A stretch of 64,000 bases of DNA from Glycomyces luteolus. GTDB taxonomy: Bacteria > Actinomycetota > Actinomycetes > Mycobacteriales > Micromonosporaceae. Made by a program: the position numbers and the translations under genes. Below the pieces are notes generated by a model, which saw only the letters and a program-made list of their open reading frames with translations, did no database searches and was not told the origin of the DNA. The number at the start of each line of letters is the position of its first letter. Within the stretch, counting starts at the first letter, position 1. The stretch lies in contig NZ_JAPZVP010000009.1 of assembly GCF_027622875.1 (NCBI RefSeq), positions 160,091 to 224,090 on the forward strand. Direction: 5' to 3'. Of this stretch, positions 1 to 10,368 are shown piece after piece.

Positions 1-1
1 C

Positions 2-1210
2 GTCACCACCTACAAGGCCGGGTACGTCTCCGCCGAGTGGGCCTTCATCGGCGGCGTCTACCTTCCGAGCCACGTGGCCGAGGAGAACGGCTTCGCCGAC
101 TGGGCGACCAACCCCGAGACCATGGGCGACGCGATCCTGTTCTTCAACAACGACCTCTCCCCGGTCGGCCTCGGCCCGTACAAGCCGGTCGACTCCAAGC
201 TCGGCGAATACGTCATCTACGAGCCCAACGAGCACTACCAGGGCGACAAGAAGCCGATCTTCAAGAAGCTCACCATGAAGATGGTCGACGGCCTCGAGGC
301 GATCGTCACCGAGATGCGCCAGGGCACCGTCGCGGGCTCGGCCCCCAGCGACTTCGACGTCGAGATCCTCGCGCAGCTCGACGAGGACCCGGCGATGAAG
401 TACGAGACGTACGCGGGCGCGACCTGGTCGCACATCGACATCAACATGAACGCGAAGTTCTTCAAGGACATCGCGCTCCGCAAGGCGTGGTTCACGCTCA
501 TCAACATCGCCGACATCACCGAGAAGATGTTCCAGGGCATCCCGATCCCGTGGAAGGGCAACCACTTCTTCACCGAGGAGAGCCCCTACTACGTCGACTA
601 CACCTCCGAGGTCGGCTACGGCTCCGGCGACATCGAGGCGGCCCGTGCGGCCCTCACCACCGCCGGATACACCTGGAACGGCGACGGCAAGCTCGTCAGC
701 CCCGACGGCGAGGTCGTCACCACCGACTTCCTGTTCGCGGCCGACAACGTCGTCCGCAAGGACACCGCCTCGCTGATCCAGGCCTACGCCGCCGAGCTCG
801 GCTGGGACGTCACGCTCAACGGCGTCGTCGGCGACGAGCTGTTCTCGAAGATCGAGGCCGGCGAATGGGACTCCTGCATCTTCAGCTGGGTGGGCAACCC
901 GGCCTTCACCAGCTCCCCGGAGCAGTTCTTCGGCTCCGGCTCGTCCTCGAACTACGGCAAGTTCAACGACCCGGCCGTCGACGCGCTCATCGCGCAGGTC
1001 AACTCCACCCTGGAACTCGACGAGGCCGCCGGCTACGCCAACGAGATCTCGAAGGCGGTCGTCGACGCGGCCTTCACGCTGCCGCTCTACAGCAGCCCGC
1101 TCTCGCACGCCTACAACACCACGATGGTCGGCAACATCCAGACCAACGGCCAGGCGCAGCTCGGCCCGATCTACAACCTCGTGGAGTGGACGGCCGGCGG
1201 GGAAGGCTGA
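2..1210 (+). CDS. ABC transporter substrate-binding protein, peptide/nickel (SBP_bac_5) family, 5'-truncated
   Basis: The reading frame is already open at base 2, so the N-terminus and signal peptide lie outside the window; 402 residues are visible. The protein aligns by eye along its whole visible length with the two genes that follow, sharing for example a VDSKLGEYVIYE stretch, KGNHFF and a C-terminal YNLVEW. Family members are extracytoplasmic lipoproteins that deliver oligopeptides or similar solutes to a Dpp/Opp permease. The GTG at 74 is internal. A perfect hairpin follows the gene, which suggests it is its own transcript. The substrate cannot be read from sequence. This is the first of three paralogues before a single permease set. 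Confidence 0.9.
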   Translation, partial: VTTYKAGYVSAEWAFIGGVYLPSHVAEENGFADWATNPETMGDAILFFNNDLSPVGLGPYKPVDSKLGEYVIYEPNEHYQGDKKPIFKKLTMKMVDGLEAIVTEMRQGTVAGSAPSDFDVEILAQLDEDPAMKYETYAGATWSHIDINMNAKFFKDIALRKAWFTLINIADITEKMFQGIPIPWKGNHFFTEESPYYVDYTSEVGYGSGDIEAARAALTTAGYTWNGDGKLVSPDGEVVTTDFLFAADNVVRKDTASLIQAYAAELGWDVTLNGVVGDELFSKIEAGEWDSCIFSWVGNPAFTSSPEQFFGSGSSSNYGKFNDPAVDALIAQVNSTLELDEAAGYANEISKAVVDAAFTLPLYSSPLSHAYNTTMVGNIQTNGQAQLGPIYNLVEWTAGGEG

Positions 1211-1283
1211 AGCGCCGATACCCGGAGCGCATGAAGCCGTAGTCAATACGGCACCATCCGTCCTGATAATTCACTGAATTCCC

Positions 1284-1314
1284 CCGTGGGGCCGATGCCA
1301 CATCGGCCCCACGG
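1284..1314 (+). terminator. Hairpin terminator after first substrate-binding protein
   Basis: A perfect 14-bp stem (CCGTGGGGCCGATG with its complement) closes on a 3-base CCA loop about 75 bases after the stop codon. No long T-run follows. The rest of the 1211-1546 gap shows no coding frame; it must hold the promoter of the next gene, but I see no clear -35/-10 pair. Confidence 0.7.
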
Positions 1315-1546
1315 TCCATTCTGTGCACTGCCTTCACGGCGCAAAGTCACGAATACATCACGAATAAACTCCAGTTGAGGCCGCGACCATGCCAATCCCC
1401 TCACGTCTGTGCAAGTGTTTGTCACAACACCGCCGAGGGCGACCTGACGCCTTCCCCCACCCGGTCCGAAAGGACCGGCACCCGGACGCGAGGCATCGGC
1501 GCCTTCGCAAAGGCCCCTCGGCATCGATACCTGGAGGAGAACACTC

Positions 1547-3247
1547 ATGGCTCTGACCCGTAGAGCTCTCGGCGGCCTGACCATCGGCGGTACGGCCGCC
1601 TTCACCCTCGCCGCATGCGGCGGCAACGAAGGCAACGGCGGCTCCGGCGCGACCGAGCTCACCTGGGCCGTTTCCTCGTCCTGGGAGTCCTGGAACGAGA
1701 ACACCGAGTCCGGCAACAACTCCTACGGCCACCAGGCGATGTACCCCATGCGCTACGGCCTGGACGGCAGCGCCTCCGGCGACTTCGACGAGAACGGCGA
1801 CTACTACCTCAACGACGCCGTCTTCGCCGACGCGCAGGTCATCAGCGAAGCCCCCTTCCAGGTCGAGTACACCCTGCAGGAGAACGCCCAGTGGTCTGAC
1901 GGCAAGCCGGTCCGCGTGGAGGACTTCATCTTCCAGTGGTACTCCACCTCCGGCAACGAGGCCCACGCCGACCAGACCATCGCCCTCCCCGCCTCCATCT
2001 CGGTCGGCTCCAAGATCGCCAGCATCGAGTCCCCCGAGGCCGGCAAGATCGTCGTCACCTTCGTCGAGGGCCACCTCGACTTCGAGTGGAAGTACTCCGC
2101 CACCGTCTACCTCCCCAGCCACGTCGCCGAAGCCGAGGGCTTCGCCGACTGGCAGACGGACCCCGCCGTCATGGGCCAGGCCATCGACTGGTTCAACAAG
2201 AACCTCAGCGACGTCTGCACCGGCCCCTGGAAGCCCGTCGACTCCAAGATGGGCGAGTACATCGTCTACGAGATCAACGACAAGTACCAGGGCTCGGTCA
2301 AGCCCTCCATCAAGAAGCTCACGATGAAGTTCGTCGAGGGCACCCCGGCGATCATCACCGAACTGCGCCAGGGCACCATCGCCGGCTCGTGGCCGAGCGA
2401 GTTCAGCCAGGAAGAGCTCGACAAGGTCAAGGACGACCCGGCCATCGGCCAGGAAGTCTTCGAAGGCTCCATCTGGCTCCACATCGACACCAACCTGAAC
2501 TCCGAGCCGCTCAAGGACGTGGCCCTGCGCCAGGCGATCTTCACCGCCATCAACGTGCCGGACGCGATCTCCCGCGTCTTCCCCAGCACCGAAGTGTCGC
2601 AGCGCATGAACCACTTCTTCGGCGTGAACAGCCCGTACTTCACGGACTACATCACCCCGAGCAAGCAGGGCTCCGGCGACACGGCAGCCGCCGCCGCGAT
2701 CCTCACTGAGGCCGGCTACACCGGTGCGGCCGAAGGGCAGAAGCTCGCCAAGGACGGCACCGAGGTCCCGAAGCTCGTCTTCCGCTACGGCGGCAGCGAC
2801 GCCACCCGCACCACGATCGCCGAACTGGCCCAGGCCCAGCTCGCGCTCATCGGCATCACGCTCGAACTCGTCGCCATCCCCGACGGCGAGCTCGGTCCCG
2901 TGCTCTCCGAGGGCGACTTCGACCTGGTCATCTTCGGCTGGTCGGGCAACCCCGCCTTCGCGGCGAGCGTGGCCCAGCAGTTCGGCACCGACCAGAACTT
3001 CGGGAACTACTCCTACCCCGAGATCGACGCGGAGATCGCCAAGATCTCGGCCACCCTCGAGATCGACGAGGCCGCCGAGGCCGCTAACAAGGTCGTCGAG
3101 CTGGCCGTCGCCAACGCGCTGACCCTGCCGCTCTTCGACGAGCCGCAGAGCATCGTCTGGAACAAGAACACCGTCGATGGCGTCGTCGCCAACGGCAACA
3201 CCCAGGGCGGACCGCTCTACAACGCGGCGGAGTGGAAGCTCAAGTAA
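1547..3247 (+). CDS. ABC transporter substrate-binding lipoprotein, SBP_bac_5 family (second paralogue)
   Basis: This 566-residue protein begins with a twin-arginine-type lipoprotein signal (TRRALGG, hydrophobic core, lipobox LAAC with Cys24), so it probably leaves the cell folded through Tat and is lipid-anchored. The body is a full-length solute-binding protein of the peptide/nickel family and ends in YNAAEWKLK, like its neighbours. The start is fixed by a strong GGAGGAG ribosome site 7 bases upstream. It lies between two paralogues and has its own hairpin terminator, so it is probably an independent unit serving the permease encoded at 5604-9718. The ligand is unknown. Confidence 0.92.
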   Translation: MALTRRALGGLTIGGTAAFTLAACGGNEGNGGSGATELTWAVSSSWESWNENTESGNNSYGHQAMYPMRYGLDGSASGDFDENGDYYLNDAVFADAQVISEAPFQVEYTLQENAQWSDGKPVRVEDFIFQWYSTSGNEAHADQTIALPASISVGSKIASIESPEAGKIVVTFVEGHLDFEWKYSATVYLPSHVAEAEGFADWQTDPAVMGQAIDWFNKNLSDVCTGPWKPVDSKMGEYIVYEINDKYQGSVKPSIKKLTMKFVEGTPAIITELRQGTIAGSWPSEFSQEELDKVKDDPAIGQEVFEGSIWLHIDTNLNSEPLKDVALRQAIFTAINVPDAISRVFPSTEVSQRMNHFFGVNSPYFTDYITPSKQGSGDTAAAAAILTEAGYTGAAEGQKLAKDGTEVPKLVFRYGGSDATRTTIAELAQAQLALIGITLELVAIPDGELGPVLSEGDFDLVIFGWSGNPAFAASVAQQFGTDQNFGNYSYPEIDAEIAKISATLEIDEAAEAANKVVELAVANALTLPLFDEPQSIVWNKNTVDGVVANGNTQGGPLYNAAEWKLK

Positions 3248-3262
3248 GGGCTCACCGAGCTG

Positions 3263-3293
3263 AGCGGCGGGGCCCTTCCGGGGCCTCGCCGCT
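3263..3293 (+). terminator. Hairpin terminator after second substrate-binding protein
   Basis: A GC-rich stem of about 13 bp with one G-T wobble (AGCGGCGGGGCC against GGCCTCGCCGCT) starts 16 bases after the stop. The remaining 3294-3624 gap has no convincing gene and should carry the promoter of the third paralogue. Confidence 0.65.
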
Positions 3294-3624
3294 TGCCGCT
3301 TTCAAGACCCGGATTTCGCCGATGTCGCTCACTGATGAACGACCGTCGACAACCCCTCCACCCTTGAGTTCGCGCTGGCAGACGGTGAATTTTCCACTTA
3401 ACGGCGCCATTCAGGGAATGAACGTCACGGGAACATAACGAACGAAACTCATCTCGTGTTCGGTTGTCCGAAACCCGGGATTCCCGTGGAAGGCTGTACC
3501 TCGCGTCACCCGACCCGCCGCCGAATCCGCGCCCGCGCGCGAGCCCGGCGGCCCGGCCCGGGGCCACCGACCCATCAAGGTGCCCCCGCCGACCGGTCGG
3601 TGACGCAAACCTTCGAGAGGAACC

Positions 3625-5358
3625 ATGAAGCGACACCACAAGGCGGCCGTCGCCGCCCTCGCCTGCACCGCCCTGGTGCTCGCGGGATGCGGACAGGGCG
3701 AGGACACCTCCTCGTCCAGCCTCGACGCGTGCCTCACCGACCCGGCCGGCTGCAACGGCGGCGAGCGGGCCGACGGGGGCGAGATCACCTGGGCGCTCGA
3801 CGGCTCCTGGGGCACCTGGAACCAGAACACCTCCGAAGGCAACAACGCGTACGTGTCCATGGCGCTCGTCGGCCTGTGGCCCTTCACCGGCCAGTTCGAC
3901 CCGAACGGCGAGTACATCGTCAACGAGGGGATCTTCGCCCGCGCTCCGGAACTCGTCAAAGAGGACCCTGTGACCGTGGAGTACACCCTCAAGACCGGCG
4001 CGAACTGGGGCGACGGCACCGACATCACCGTCGACGACTTCATCTACCACTGGTACGCCACCTCCGGCGACGCGTCACTCTGCGAGGGCTGCGACCCCGC
4101 CAACATCACCCGCGGCTCCCAGGTCGAGTCCATCACCGGCGACGGCTCCACCGTCACCGTGGTCTACAAGGAGACCTACCACTCCGCGGAATGGCAGTAC
4201 GAGGAAGTGCTCTCCGAGCCCGCGCACGTGGCCGAGGACCAGGGCTTCGACTGGAAGAACGACCCGAAGGAGATGGCGGCCGCCGAGGACTACTTCTCGG
4301 AGACGATCCCGAGCTGGTCCACCGGCCCCTTCAAGATCGCGGACGCGAAGGTCGGCGAGCACGTCATCTACGTGCCCAACGAGGATTGGGCCGGCGAGAC
4401 CGAGGTGACGCTCGACAAGATCACCTTCCGCGTCATCGACGGGCTCGACAACATCACCACCGCCCTGCGCAACGGCGAGATCGACGGCGCCTCCCCGTTC
4501 TCGGTCAACGCCGAGACCATCACCCAGCTCCAGGGCACCGAAGGCCTCGAATACCAGGTCGCGGGCGGGCCCTCCTGGGAGCACATCGACCTGAACACCC
4601 AGAACGAGTTCCTCTCGGACCCGGTACTGCGCCAGGCCGTGTTCACCGCGATCGACGTCGAGAACATCATCTCGCGCACCTACGCGTACGTGCAGTCCGA
4701 CATCGAGCGCAAGGGCAACCACCTCTTCCGCAACGGCTCCGAGTACTACACGGACTACCTCTCGGCCACCGGCCAGGGCACCGGCGACATCGAGCTCGCC
4801 TACGACCTGCTCACCGAGGCCGGGTACGAGGTCGAGGACGGGGTGCTCCACACCCCCGACGGCGAGCCCGTCGAGCTCGACTTCCGCTACTCCGAGTCCA
4901 AGGAGAACCGCCGCATCACCGGCGAGCTCGTCCAGGCCAACCTCGCCGACCTCGGCATCAACGTCGAGCTGAAGTCCATCCCGGACGCCGACCTCGGCAC
5001 GGTCCTCGGCGAGGGCGACTTCGACATGATCGACTTCGGCTGGAGCTCCGATCCCGTGTTCGTCTCCATTGCCTCCCAGTACTGGGAGACCGGCTCCGGC
5101 TCGAACTTCGGCGGTCTCTCCGACCCCGCGCTCGACGCGCTCATCGCCGAGGTCAACGGCACCCTCGACCTCGACGAGGCCGCCGTGCGCGCCAACGCCG
5201 CGGTCCAGCAGGTCGTCCAGGACGCCTACTCGCTGCCTATCGTGGACACACCGGTCGCCGTGATGGTCTCCGATAGGTTGGTCAACGTCCGAGACAATTG
5301 GGCGTCGCAGCAGCGAGCCGCCTACAACATCGCCGAGTGGGGGGTCGAGGGTGAGTGA
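3625..5358 (+). CDS. ABC transporter substrate-binding lipoprotein, SBP_bac_5 family (third paralogue)
   Basis: This 577-residue protein has a Sec-type lipoprotein signal (MKRHHK, hydrophobic core, lipobox LAGC, Cys22), unlike the Tat-like leader of the gene before it. An insertion rich in Cys/Gly after the lipobox (residues 30-50) is absent from its paralogues. The body matches the same family and ends YNIAEWGVEGE. The start is supported by a GAGAGGAACC ribosome site. It is the paralogue nearest the permease genes (246 bases) with no obvious strong terminator between, so it may be the one cotranscribed with them. The ligand is unknown. Confidence 0.92.
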   Translation: MKRHHKAAVAALACTALVLAGCGQGEDTSSSSLDACLTDPAGCNGGERADGGEITWALDGSWGTWNQNTSEGNNAYVSMALVGLWPFTGQFDPNGEYIVNEGIFARAPELVKEDPVTVEYTLKTGANWGDGTDITVDDFIYHWYATSGDASLCEGCDPANITRGSQVESITGDGSTVTVVYKETYHSAEWQYEEVLSEPAHVAEDQGFDWKNDPKEMAAAEDYFSETIPSWSTGPFKIADAKVGEHVIYVPNEDWAGETEVTLDKITFRVIDGLDNITTALRNGEIDGASPFSVNAETITQLQGTEGLEYQVAGGPSWEHIDLNTQNEFLSDPVLRQAVFTAIDVENIISRTYAYVQSDIERKGNHLFRNGSEYYTDYLSATGQGTGDIELAYDLLTEAGYEVEDGVLHTPDGEPVELDFRYSESKENRRITGELVQANLADLGINVELKSIPDADLGTVLGEGDFDMIDFGWSSDPVFVSIASQYWETGSGSNFGGLSDPALDALIAEVNGTLDLDEAAVRANAAVQQVVQDAYSLPIVDTPVAVMVSDRLVNVRDNWASQQRAAYNIAEWGVEGE

Positions 5359-5603
5359 TCATCTGCGACGGCTTCCCCGCCGAACGGGGCGTGACCGCTG
5401 AGCGATGTCGAGGAGCAGCAGGCGCCCCGCCCCCGGGCGGTGCAATGAAGAACAGTGCAGTGTATTTGGAGAAGTGCCAGGGGCTCACGGACCCGGCCGC
5501 AGAATGGGGAGTCAGTGAGCCGTAGGAGAAGCCGCGTCGCGACGCGGCGGGGCCGGTCGGCAGGCGAACCGGTCCACACCAGAGAAACCGTTAACGAGGC
5601 ATT

Positions 5604-6629
5604 ATGGTTGTATTCATAATCCGGCGCATCCTGCTGATGATCCCGGTGCTGCTGGGCGCCACTATCTTGTGCTTTGTCCTGGTCGACGTCGCGAACGACC
5701 CCGTCCAGGACAAGATCTTCGAGATCTCCCAGTCCACCGGCGAGCCGGTTCCCCAGTCGACCATCGACGCCCTCGAGTCGTCGCTGTACTACGACCGGTC
5801 CATCCCCGAGCGCTATTGGATCTGGCTCACCGGCTTCGGTGACACCAACGGCGACATCGGCCTCCTCCAAGGCGAATGGGGCCCCTCCATCGAGGGCTCC
5901 GCCATGGACATCGGCTACGAGGTCTCGACCCGCTTCTGGATCACCCTCCGGCTGGTCCTGTTCGCGACGCTCGCGTCCATCGGCATCGCCATTCTCGCCG
6001 GTGTCGTCAGCGCGGTCAAGCAGTATTCGCGCACCGACTACACCCTGACCTTCCTGGGCTTCCTGTTCCTCGCCATGCCGATCTTCTGGCTCGGCTCGCT
6101 GTTCAAGGAAGGCGCCGTGCAGCTGAACAAGATCCTCGGCTCCACGGTCTTCCAGACCTACGGCTCCGGCTCCACCGGCTTCCGAGGCAACGGCTGGGAG
6201 GTCTTCATGGACTCCCTGCCCTTCCTCATCGTGCCGACCCTGGTGCTCATGCTCGGCGGCTACGCCGCGATCTCGCGGTACCAGCGCGCCTCGATGCTCG
6301 AGGTCATGAACTCCGACTACGTGCGGCTCGCCCGCGCCAAGGGCGTGCGCAACCGCACCGTCATGCGCCGCCACGCGCTGCGGACCGCGCTCATCCCCGT
6401 CGCGACCTTCGCGCCCCTCGCGCTCTCCGGGGCCATGGGCGGCGCGATGGTCACCGAGAGCATCTTCGGCTGGCGCGGCCTGGGCGTGTACTCCCTGGAC
6501 GCCATCAACGCCGGCGACACCTTCGCCGTCATGGCCTACGTGCTCATCTCCGGCGTCGTCGTCCTGGTCGGCGTCCTGATCTCCGACATCCTGTACGGCG
6601 TGCTCGACCCGAGGATCCGCTATGAGTAA
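5604..6629 (+). CDS. ABC transporter permease, DppB/OppB type
   Basis: A 341-residue integral membrane protein with an N-terminal RRILLMIPVLLGATILCF helix and about six membrane segments, the usual size for the DppB/OppB half of a peptide-type importer. The cytoplasmic coupling loop carries the EAA-type sequence MLEVMNSDYVRLARAKGV (roughly residues 232-249). A large external loop (about residues 30-110) follows the first helix, typical of this subfamily. It pairs with the next gene, which it overlaps by 8 bases, and with two ATPases to form one transporter fed by the three binding proteins upstream. Confidence 0.93.
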   Translation: MVVFIIRRILLMIPVLLGATILCFVLVDVANDPVQDKIFEISQSTGEPVPQSTIDALESSLYYDRSIPERYWIWLTGFGDTNGDIGLLQGEWGPSIEGSAMDIGYEVSTRFWITLRLVLFATLASIGIAILAGVVSAVKQYSRTDYTLTFLGFLFLAMPIFWLGSLFKEGAVQLNKILGSTVFQTYGSGSTGFRGNGWEVFMDSLPFLIVPTLVLMLGGYAAISRYQRASMLEVMNSDYVRLARAKGVRNRTVMRRHALRTALIPVATFAPLALSGAMGGAMVTESIFGWRGLGVYSLDAINAGDTFAVMAYVLISGVVVLVGVLISDILYGVLDPRIRYE

Positions 6630-7533
6630 CACCGCATCGCCCCGCCTCGACGCCGAGGCCATCACCAGCAAGGAGCGCGGCCAGTGGGAGATGGTCGGCC
6701 GCCGCTTCTTCCGCCACCGCGCGGCCGTGATCAGCCTCGTGGTCTTCATCCTCGTGGTGCTTTTCGCCTACGTCGGGCCCTTCCTGTGGAAGTGGGACTA
6801 CAAGATCCACTCGGAGATCCCCTCGTGGGCCGCCCCGAGCCTGGACCACCCCTTCGGCACCGACAAGGCCGGGCGCGACATGCTCGGCGCGATGATGCAG
6901 GCGACCAAGCAGTCGCTCAACGTCGCGCTCGTCGTGGCGATCGGCTCCACGGTGCTCGGCGCGCTCTACGGCGCCGTCGCCGGGTTCTACCGCGGCTGGA
7001 TCGACTCGGTCATGATGCGCTTCCTCGACATCATGTTCGTGATCCCGTTCCTGGTCATCACCGGTGCGCTCGCGGGCGCCATCGACACCAGCGTCCGCTG
7101 GTACCACATGGCCTTCATCCTCGCGATCTTCGGATGGACCTCGATCGCGCGCGCCGTGCGCGCCGAAGTGCTATCCCTGAGGGAGAAGGAGTTCATCGAA
7201 GCCGCCCGCTCGGCGGGGGGCTCCGACTGGCACATCATCGTGAAGCACCTGATCCCGAACACGATGAGCGTCATCATCGTCTCGGTGACGCTCCAGATCG
7301 CCTTCGCCATCCTGTCGGAGACGACCCTGTCCTTCCTCGGTCTGGGCATCCAGAGCCCCGACACGTCGCTGGGCCTCCTCATCGAGGCGGCGGGCGCGTC
7401 GGCTTTCAACGAGCACTGGTTCCTGTTCTACATCCCGGGTCTCATGATCATTCTCATCGCGCTCACCATCAACTTCATCGGTGACGGCCTGCGCGACGCG
7501 ATGGACCCGCGGCAGACGATGGTGAGGCGATAG
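6622..7533 (+). CDS. ABC transporter permease, DppC/OppC type
   Basis: A 303-residue permease of the DppC/OppC family. It has an extended cytoplasmic N-terminus (about 30 residues), a first membrane helix near residues 33-55, the family motif [13 protein letters not shown] near residues 75-88, and the EAA loop around [20 protein letters not shown]. The ATG overlaps the end of the DppB-like gene by 8 bases, which implies translational coupling. The FGTD.GRD motif separates this subfamily from the DppB half. Confidence 0.93.
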   Translation: MSNTASPRLDAEAITSKERGQWEMVGRRFFRHRAAVISLVVFILVVLFAYVGPFLWKWDYKIHSEIPSWAAPSLDHPFGTDKAGRDMLGAMMQATKQSLNVALVVAIGSTVLGALYGAVAGFYRGWIDSVMMRFLDIMFVIPFLVITGALAGAIDTSVRWYHMAFILAIFGWTSIARAVRAEVLSLREKEFIEAARSAGGSDWHIIVKHLIPNTMSVIIVSVTLQIAFAILSETTLSFLGLGIQSPDTSLGLLIEAAGASAFNEHWFLFYIPGLMIILIALTINFIGDGLRDAMDPRQTMVRR

Positions 7534-7535
7534 CG

Positions 7536-8678
7536 TTGTCGAACATCTCAGTGAGCACCAACGGGGCCAAGCGCTCCACGGGCGCCAAGGGCGACAGCGT
7601 CCTCGAGGTCAACGACCTCAACGTCGCGTTCCCGACCGAGGACGGGCTCGTCCACGCCGTCCGCGGCGTCTCCTACGAGCTGCGCCGCGGCCAGAGCCTC
7701 GGCATCGTCGGCGAGTCCGGCTCCGGCAAGTCGGTGACCTCCATGGCGATCATGGGCCTCCTGCCCAAGACCGCCCAGATCACCGGCTCCGCCAAGCTCG
7801 AGGGCGAAGAGCTCCTCGGCCTCGGCGACGCCGAGCTCTCCCGCATCCGCGGCAAGAAGATCTCCATGATCTTCCAGGACCCGCTGACCAGCCTCAACCC
7901 GGTCTACACGGTCGGCTTCCAGCTCGGCGAGGCCATCCGCGTCCACTACCCGGACGTGAACAAGTCCGAGGCCCGCAAGCGCTGCATCGACCTGCTCGAC
8001 TCGGTCGGCATCCCGAACCCGCAGCAGCGGGTCGACGCCTACCCGCACGAGCTCTCCGGCGGTATGCGCCAGCGCGTGGTCATCGCCATCGCCATGGCGA
8101 ACAACCCGGACGTGATCATCGCCGACGAGCCCACCACGGCCCTCGACGTCACGGTCCAGGCCCAGGTCCTCGAGGCCCTGGAGAAGGCCCGCGAAGAGGT
8201 CAACGCCGCGCTCATCCTCATCACCCACGACCTCGGGGTCATCGCCGGGCACACCGACGACGTCCTCGTCATGTACGCGGGCAAGCCGGTCGAGCAGGGC
8301 ACCGTCGACGAGATCTTCTACGAGCCGCGCATGCCCTACACCCTGGGCCTGATCGGATCGCTCCCGCGCATGGACGAGGACCGGGGCCACCGCCTCACCC
8401 CCGTCCACGGCACGCCGCCGTCGATGCTCAACCTGCCGCCGGGCTGCCCGTTCCGCCCGCGCTGCCCGATGCACCAGGACATCTGCTCGGAGGTCGAGCC
8501 GGACCTGCTGCCGGTGAACTCGTCCAGCCACGTCTCGGCCTGCCACTTCCAGGACCAGCTCGAGGGCAAGGCCCCCGACGACGTGTTCGCGCCCGTGGCC
8601 ACCGACCTGTCGGTCGAAGCGGAAGTCGAAGCCGCCGAGGCCGAGGCCGCCGCCCTGCATGAGGAGGAAGAGAAGTGA
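7536..8678 (+). CDS. Peptide-type ABC transporter ATP-binding protein, DppD/OppD type
   Basis: A 380-residue ATPase with Walker A GESGSGKS, signature LSGGMRQR and Walker [13 protein letters not shown], followed by the Cys-containing oligopeptide-transporter C-terminal domain ([11 protein letters not shown] then C near residue 315). The gene probably starts with TTG, 2 bases after the permease stop; no ATG or GTG lies closer in frame. A Glu/Ala-rich tail of about 25 residues is unusual and probably disordered. It acts on the cytoplasmic face with the next gene's product as a heterodimer. Confidence 0.93.
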   Translation: MSNISVSTNGAKRSTGAKGDSVLEVNDLNVAFPTEDGLVHAVRGVSYELRRGQSLGIVGESGSGKSVTSMAIMGLLPKTAQITGSAKLEGEELLGLGDAELSRIRGKKISMIFQDPLTSLNPVYTVGFQLGEAIRVHYPDVNKSEARKRCIDLLDSVGIPNPQQRVDAYPHELSGGMRQRVVIAIAMANNPDVIIADEPTTALDVTVQAQVLEALEKAREEVNAALILITHDLGVIAGHTDDVLVMYAGKPVEQGTVDEIFYEPRMPYTLGLIGSLPRMDEDRGHRLTPVHGTPPSMLNLPPGCPFRPRCPMHQDICSEVEPDLLPVNSSSHVSACHFQDQLEGKAPDDVFAPVATDLSVEAEVEAAEAEAAALHEEEEK

Positions 8679-9718
8679 ACGCCATGCTCGACACTCCGCA
8701 GACCGCGGCGAACCCGGTCATCGCCGGGAAGAACCTGGTCAAGGAGTTCCCCGTGCGCTCCAAGGGGATCCTCCGGCGCAAGGTCGGCGCCGTCCACGCC
8801 GTCTCCGGGGTGACCCTCGAGATCGGCCAGACCGAGACCCTCGCGCTCGTCGGCGAGTCCGGCTGCGGCAAGTCCACGACCGCGCGGCTGATGATGAACC
8901 TCATCCCGCCGACCTCGGGCGAGATCCTCTACGAGGGCCGCGACCTGACGAAGCTCTCGCGCAACCAGATGCGGCCCATCCGCCGGGACCTCCAGCTGGT
9001 GTTCCAGGACCCGATGGCCTCGCTCGACCCGCGCATGACGGTCTTCGAGATCATCGCCGAGCCGCTCCGCGTGCACAACATGTTCAAGAACGGCGGCCGC
9101 GACCGGGTGAACAGCCTGATCGAGATCGTCGGCCTGAACCCGGAGCACCGGAACCGGTACCCGCACGAGTTCTCCGGCGGCCAGCGCCAGCGCATCGGCA
9201 TCGCCCGCGCGCTCGCCCTGCAGCCGAAGGTCCTCATGCTCGACGAGCCGGTGTCGGCCCTCGACGTGTCGATCCAGGCCGGCGTCATCAACCTGCTGGA
9301 GGACCTGCAGGACGAGCTCGGGCTGTCGTACCTGTTCGTCTCGCACGACCTTTCGGTGGTGCGGCACATCGCGGACAAGGTCGCGGTCATGTACCTCGGC
9401 AAGATCGTCGAGGAGGGCACCACCGACCAGCTCTTCGCCGGTCCGGCCCACCCGTACACGCAGGCCCTCATGTCGGCGATCCCGCTCCCGGACCCGCGCA
9501 AGGAGCGGACCCGCGAGCGGATCGTCCTCCAGGGCGACGTGCCGAGCCCGTCCAACCCGCCTTCGGGCTGCCGGTTCCGCACCCGCTGCCCGCTGTTCAA
9601 GGAGCTGTCGGAGGCGGAGCAGGCCAAGTGCATCGACGTCGAGCCGCTCCTGCGCTCCGACCACGCGGGCCAGACCCGCGCGGCCTGCCACTACGCGGCG
9701 CCGAAGCAGCTCGTCTAG
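8675..9718 (+). CDS. Peptide-type ABC transporter ATP-binding protein, DppF/OppF type
   Basis: A 347-residue ATPase with Walker A GESGCGKS, signature FSGGQRQR and Walker [13 protein letters not shown], and the family's C-terminal cysteine motif ([11 protein letters not shown], later C). Its GTG start overlaps the preceding stop codon (GTGA), so the two ATPases are probably made in equal amounts. A strong terminator follows, closing the transport locus. Confidence 0.93.
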   Translation: MNAMLDTPQTAANPVIAGKNLVKEFPVRSKGILRRKVGAVHAVSGVTLEIGQTETLALVGESGCGKSTTARLMMNLIPPTSGEILYEGRDLTKLSRNQMRPIRRDLQLVFQDPMASLDPRMTVFEIIAEPLRVHNMFKNGGRDRVNSLIEIVGLNPEHRNRYPHEFSGGQRQRIGIARALALQPKVLMLDEPVSALDVSIQAGVINLLEDLQDELGLSYLFVSHDLSVVRHIADKVAVMYLGKIVEEGTTDQLFAGPAHPYTQALMSAIPLPDPRKERTRERIVLQGDVPSPSNPPSGCRFRTRCPLFKELSEAEQAKCIDVEPLLRSDHAGQTRAACHYAAPKQLV

Positions 9719-9728
9719 CGAATACCGC

Positions 9729-9760
9729 GGGGCCGCTCCACCTTCGGGTGGGGCGGCCCC
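9729..9760 (+). terminator. Strong hairpin terminator closing the peptide transporter operon
   Basis: A 14-bp stem (GGGGCCGCTCCACC paired with GGTGGGGCGGCCCC, one wobble) closes on a TTCG tetraloop and is followed by GTCTCTTT. Confidence 0.85.
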
Positions 9761-9817
9761 GTCTCTTTCCGCCTCATCGGTTCGCACGCCGGGGCCGCGC
9801 AGTGCGAGACTTCGGCC

Positions 9818-10336
9818 ATGACCGCATCTGCCAGCGCCACCGTGTCCGCCCTGCTCGCCGAACTGGGCGACCGGTGGGCGACCCCGGAGAAGATCGCCGC
9901 CGTCAAGGAGCGCCTCATCGCGGACCTCCCCGGCTGGAAGACCCCGGCCGCTTACGGACTCGGGATGTACGACGTCTCGGGCGAGCTGGTCTTCGGCGTG
10001 AAGAACGTCGGCGAGCATCCGCTTCCGGCGGTCGTGATGGCGACGATCCTCGGCCACGAGGGCGGCTCGAAGTCGTACGAGATCAACGCGGCGACGCTGC
10101 AGCAGGCGATCCGCCTGCTCGAACCGGCGGGTGCCTGCAGGGCCTACGACCACCCGAACCTGGCGGAGTGGAAGAAGATTCTGAAGCTGCTCAAGGGCGA
10201 CCGGCAGCTGGAGGCGAAGATGGTGTTCGTCGCCGACTTCGACGACTGGCGGGAAGACGACGACATCGACGACCTGTGCGAGGCCGTCTACTACGACGCC
10301 AAGTCGACCCGCAGCAAGGGACCGGACCGCGGCTGA
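9818..10336 (+). CDS. Conserved hypothetical protein, 172 aa
   Basis: A small, soluble, charged protein with no signal peptide or membrane segment and no motif I recognise. It starts with a low-complexity MTASASATVSALL, then a helical region with WATPEKIAAVKERL, and ends in an acidic/lysine tail. Codon use is typical of the neighbourhood. It stands alone between the transporter terminator and a convergent secreted-protein gene. The start ATG at 9818 has no clear ribosome site. I assign no function. Confidence 0.7.
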   Translation: MTASASATVSALLAELGDRWATPEKIAAVKERLIADLPGWKTPAAYGLGMYDVSGELVFGVKNVGEHPLPAVVMATILGHEGGSKSYEINAATLQQAIRLLEPAGACRAYDHPNLAEWKKILKLLKGDRQLEAKMVFVADFDDWREDDDIDDLCEAVYYDAKSTRSKGPDRG

Positions 10337-10368
10337 GCGTCCCGCGGCCCGGCCTTGAACGACTCGGG

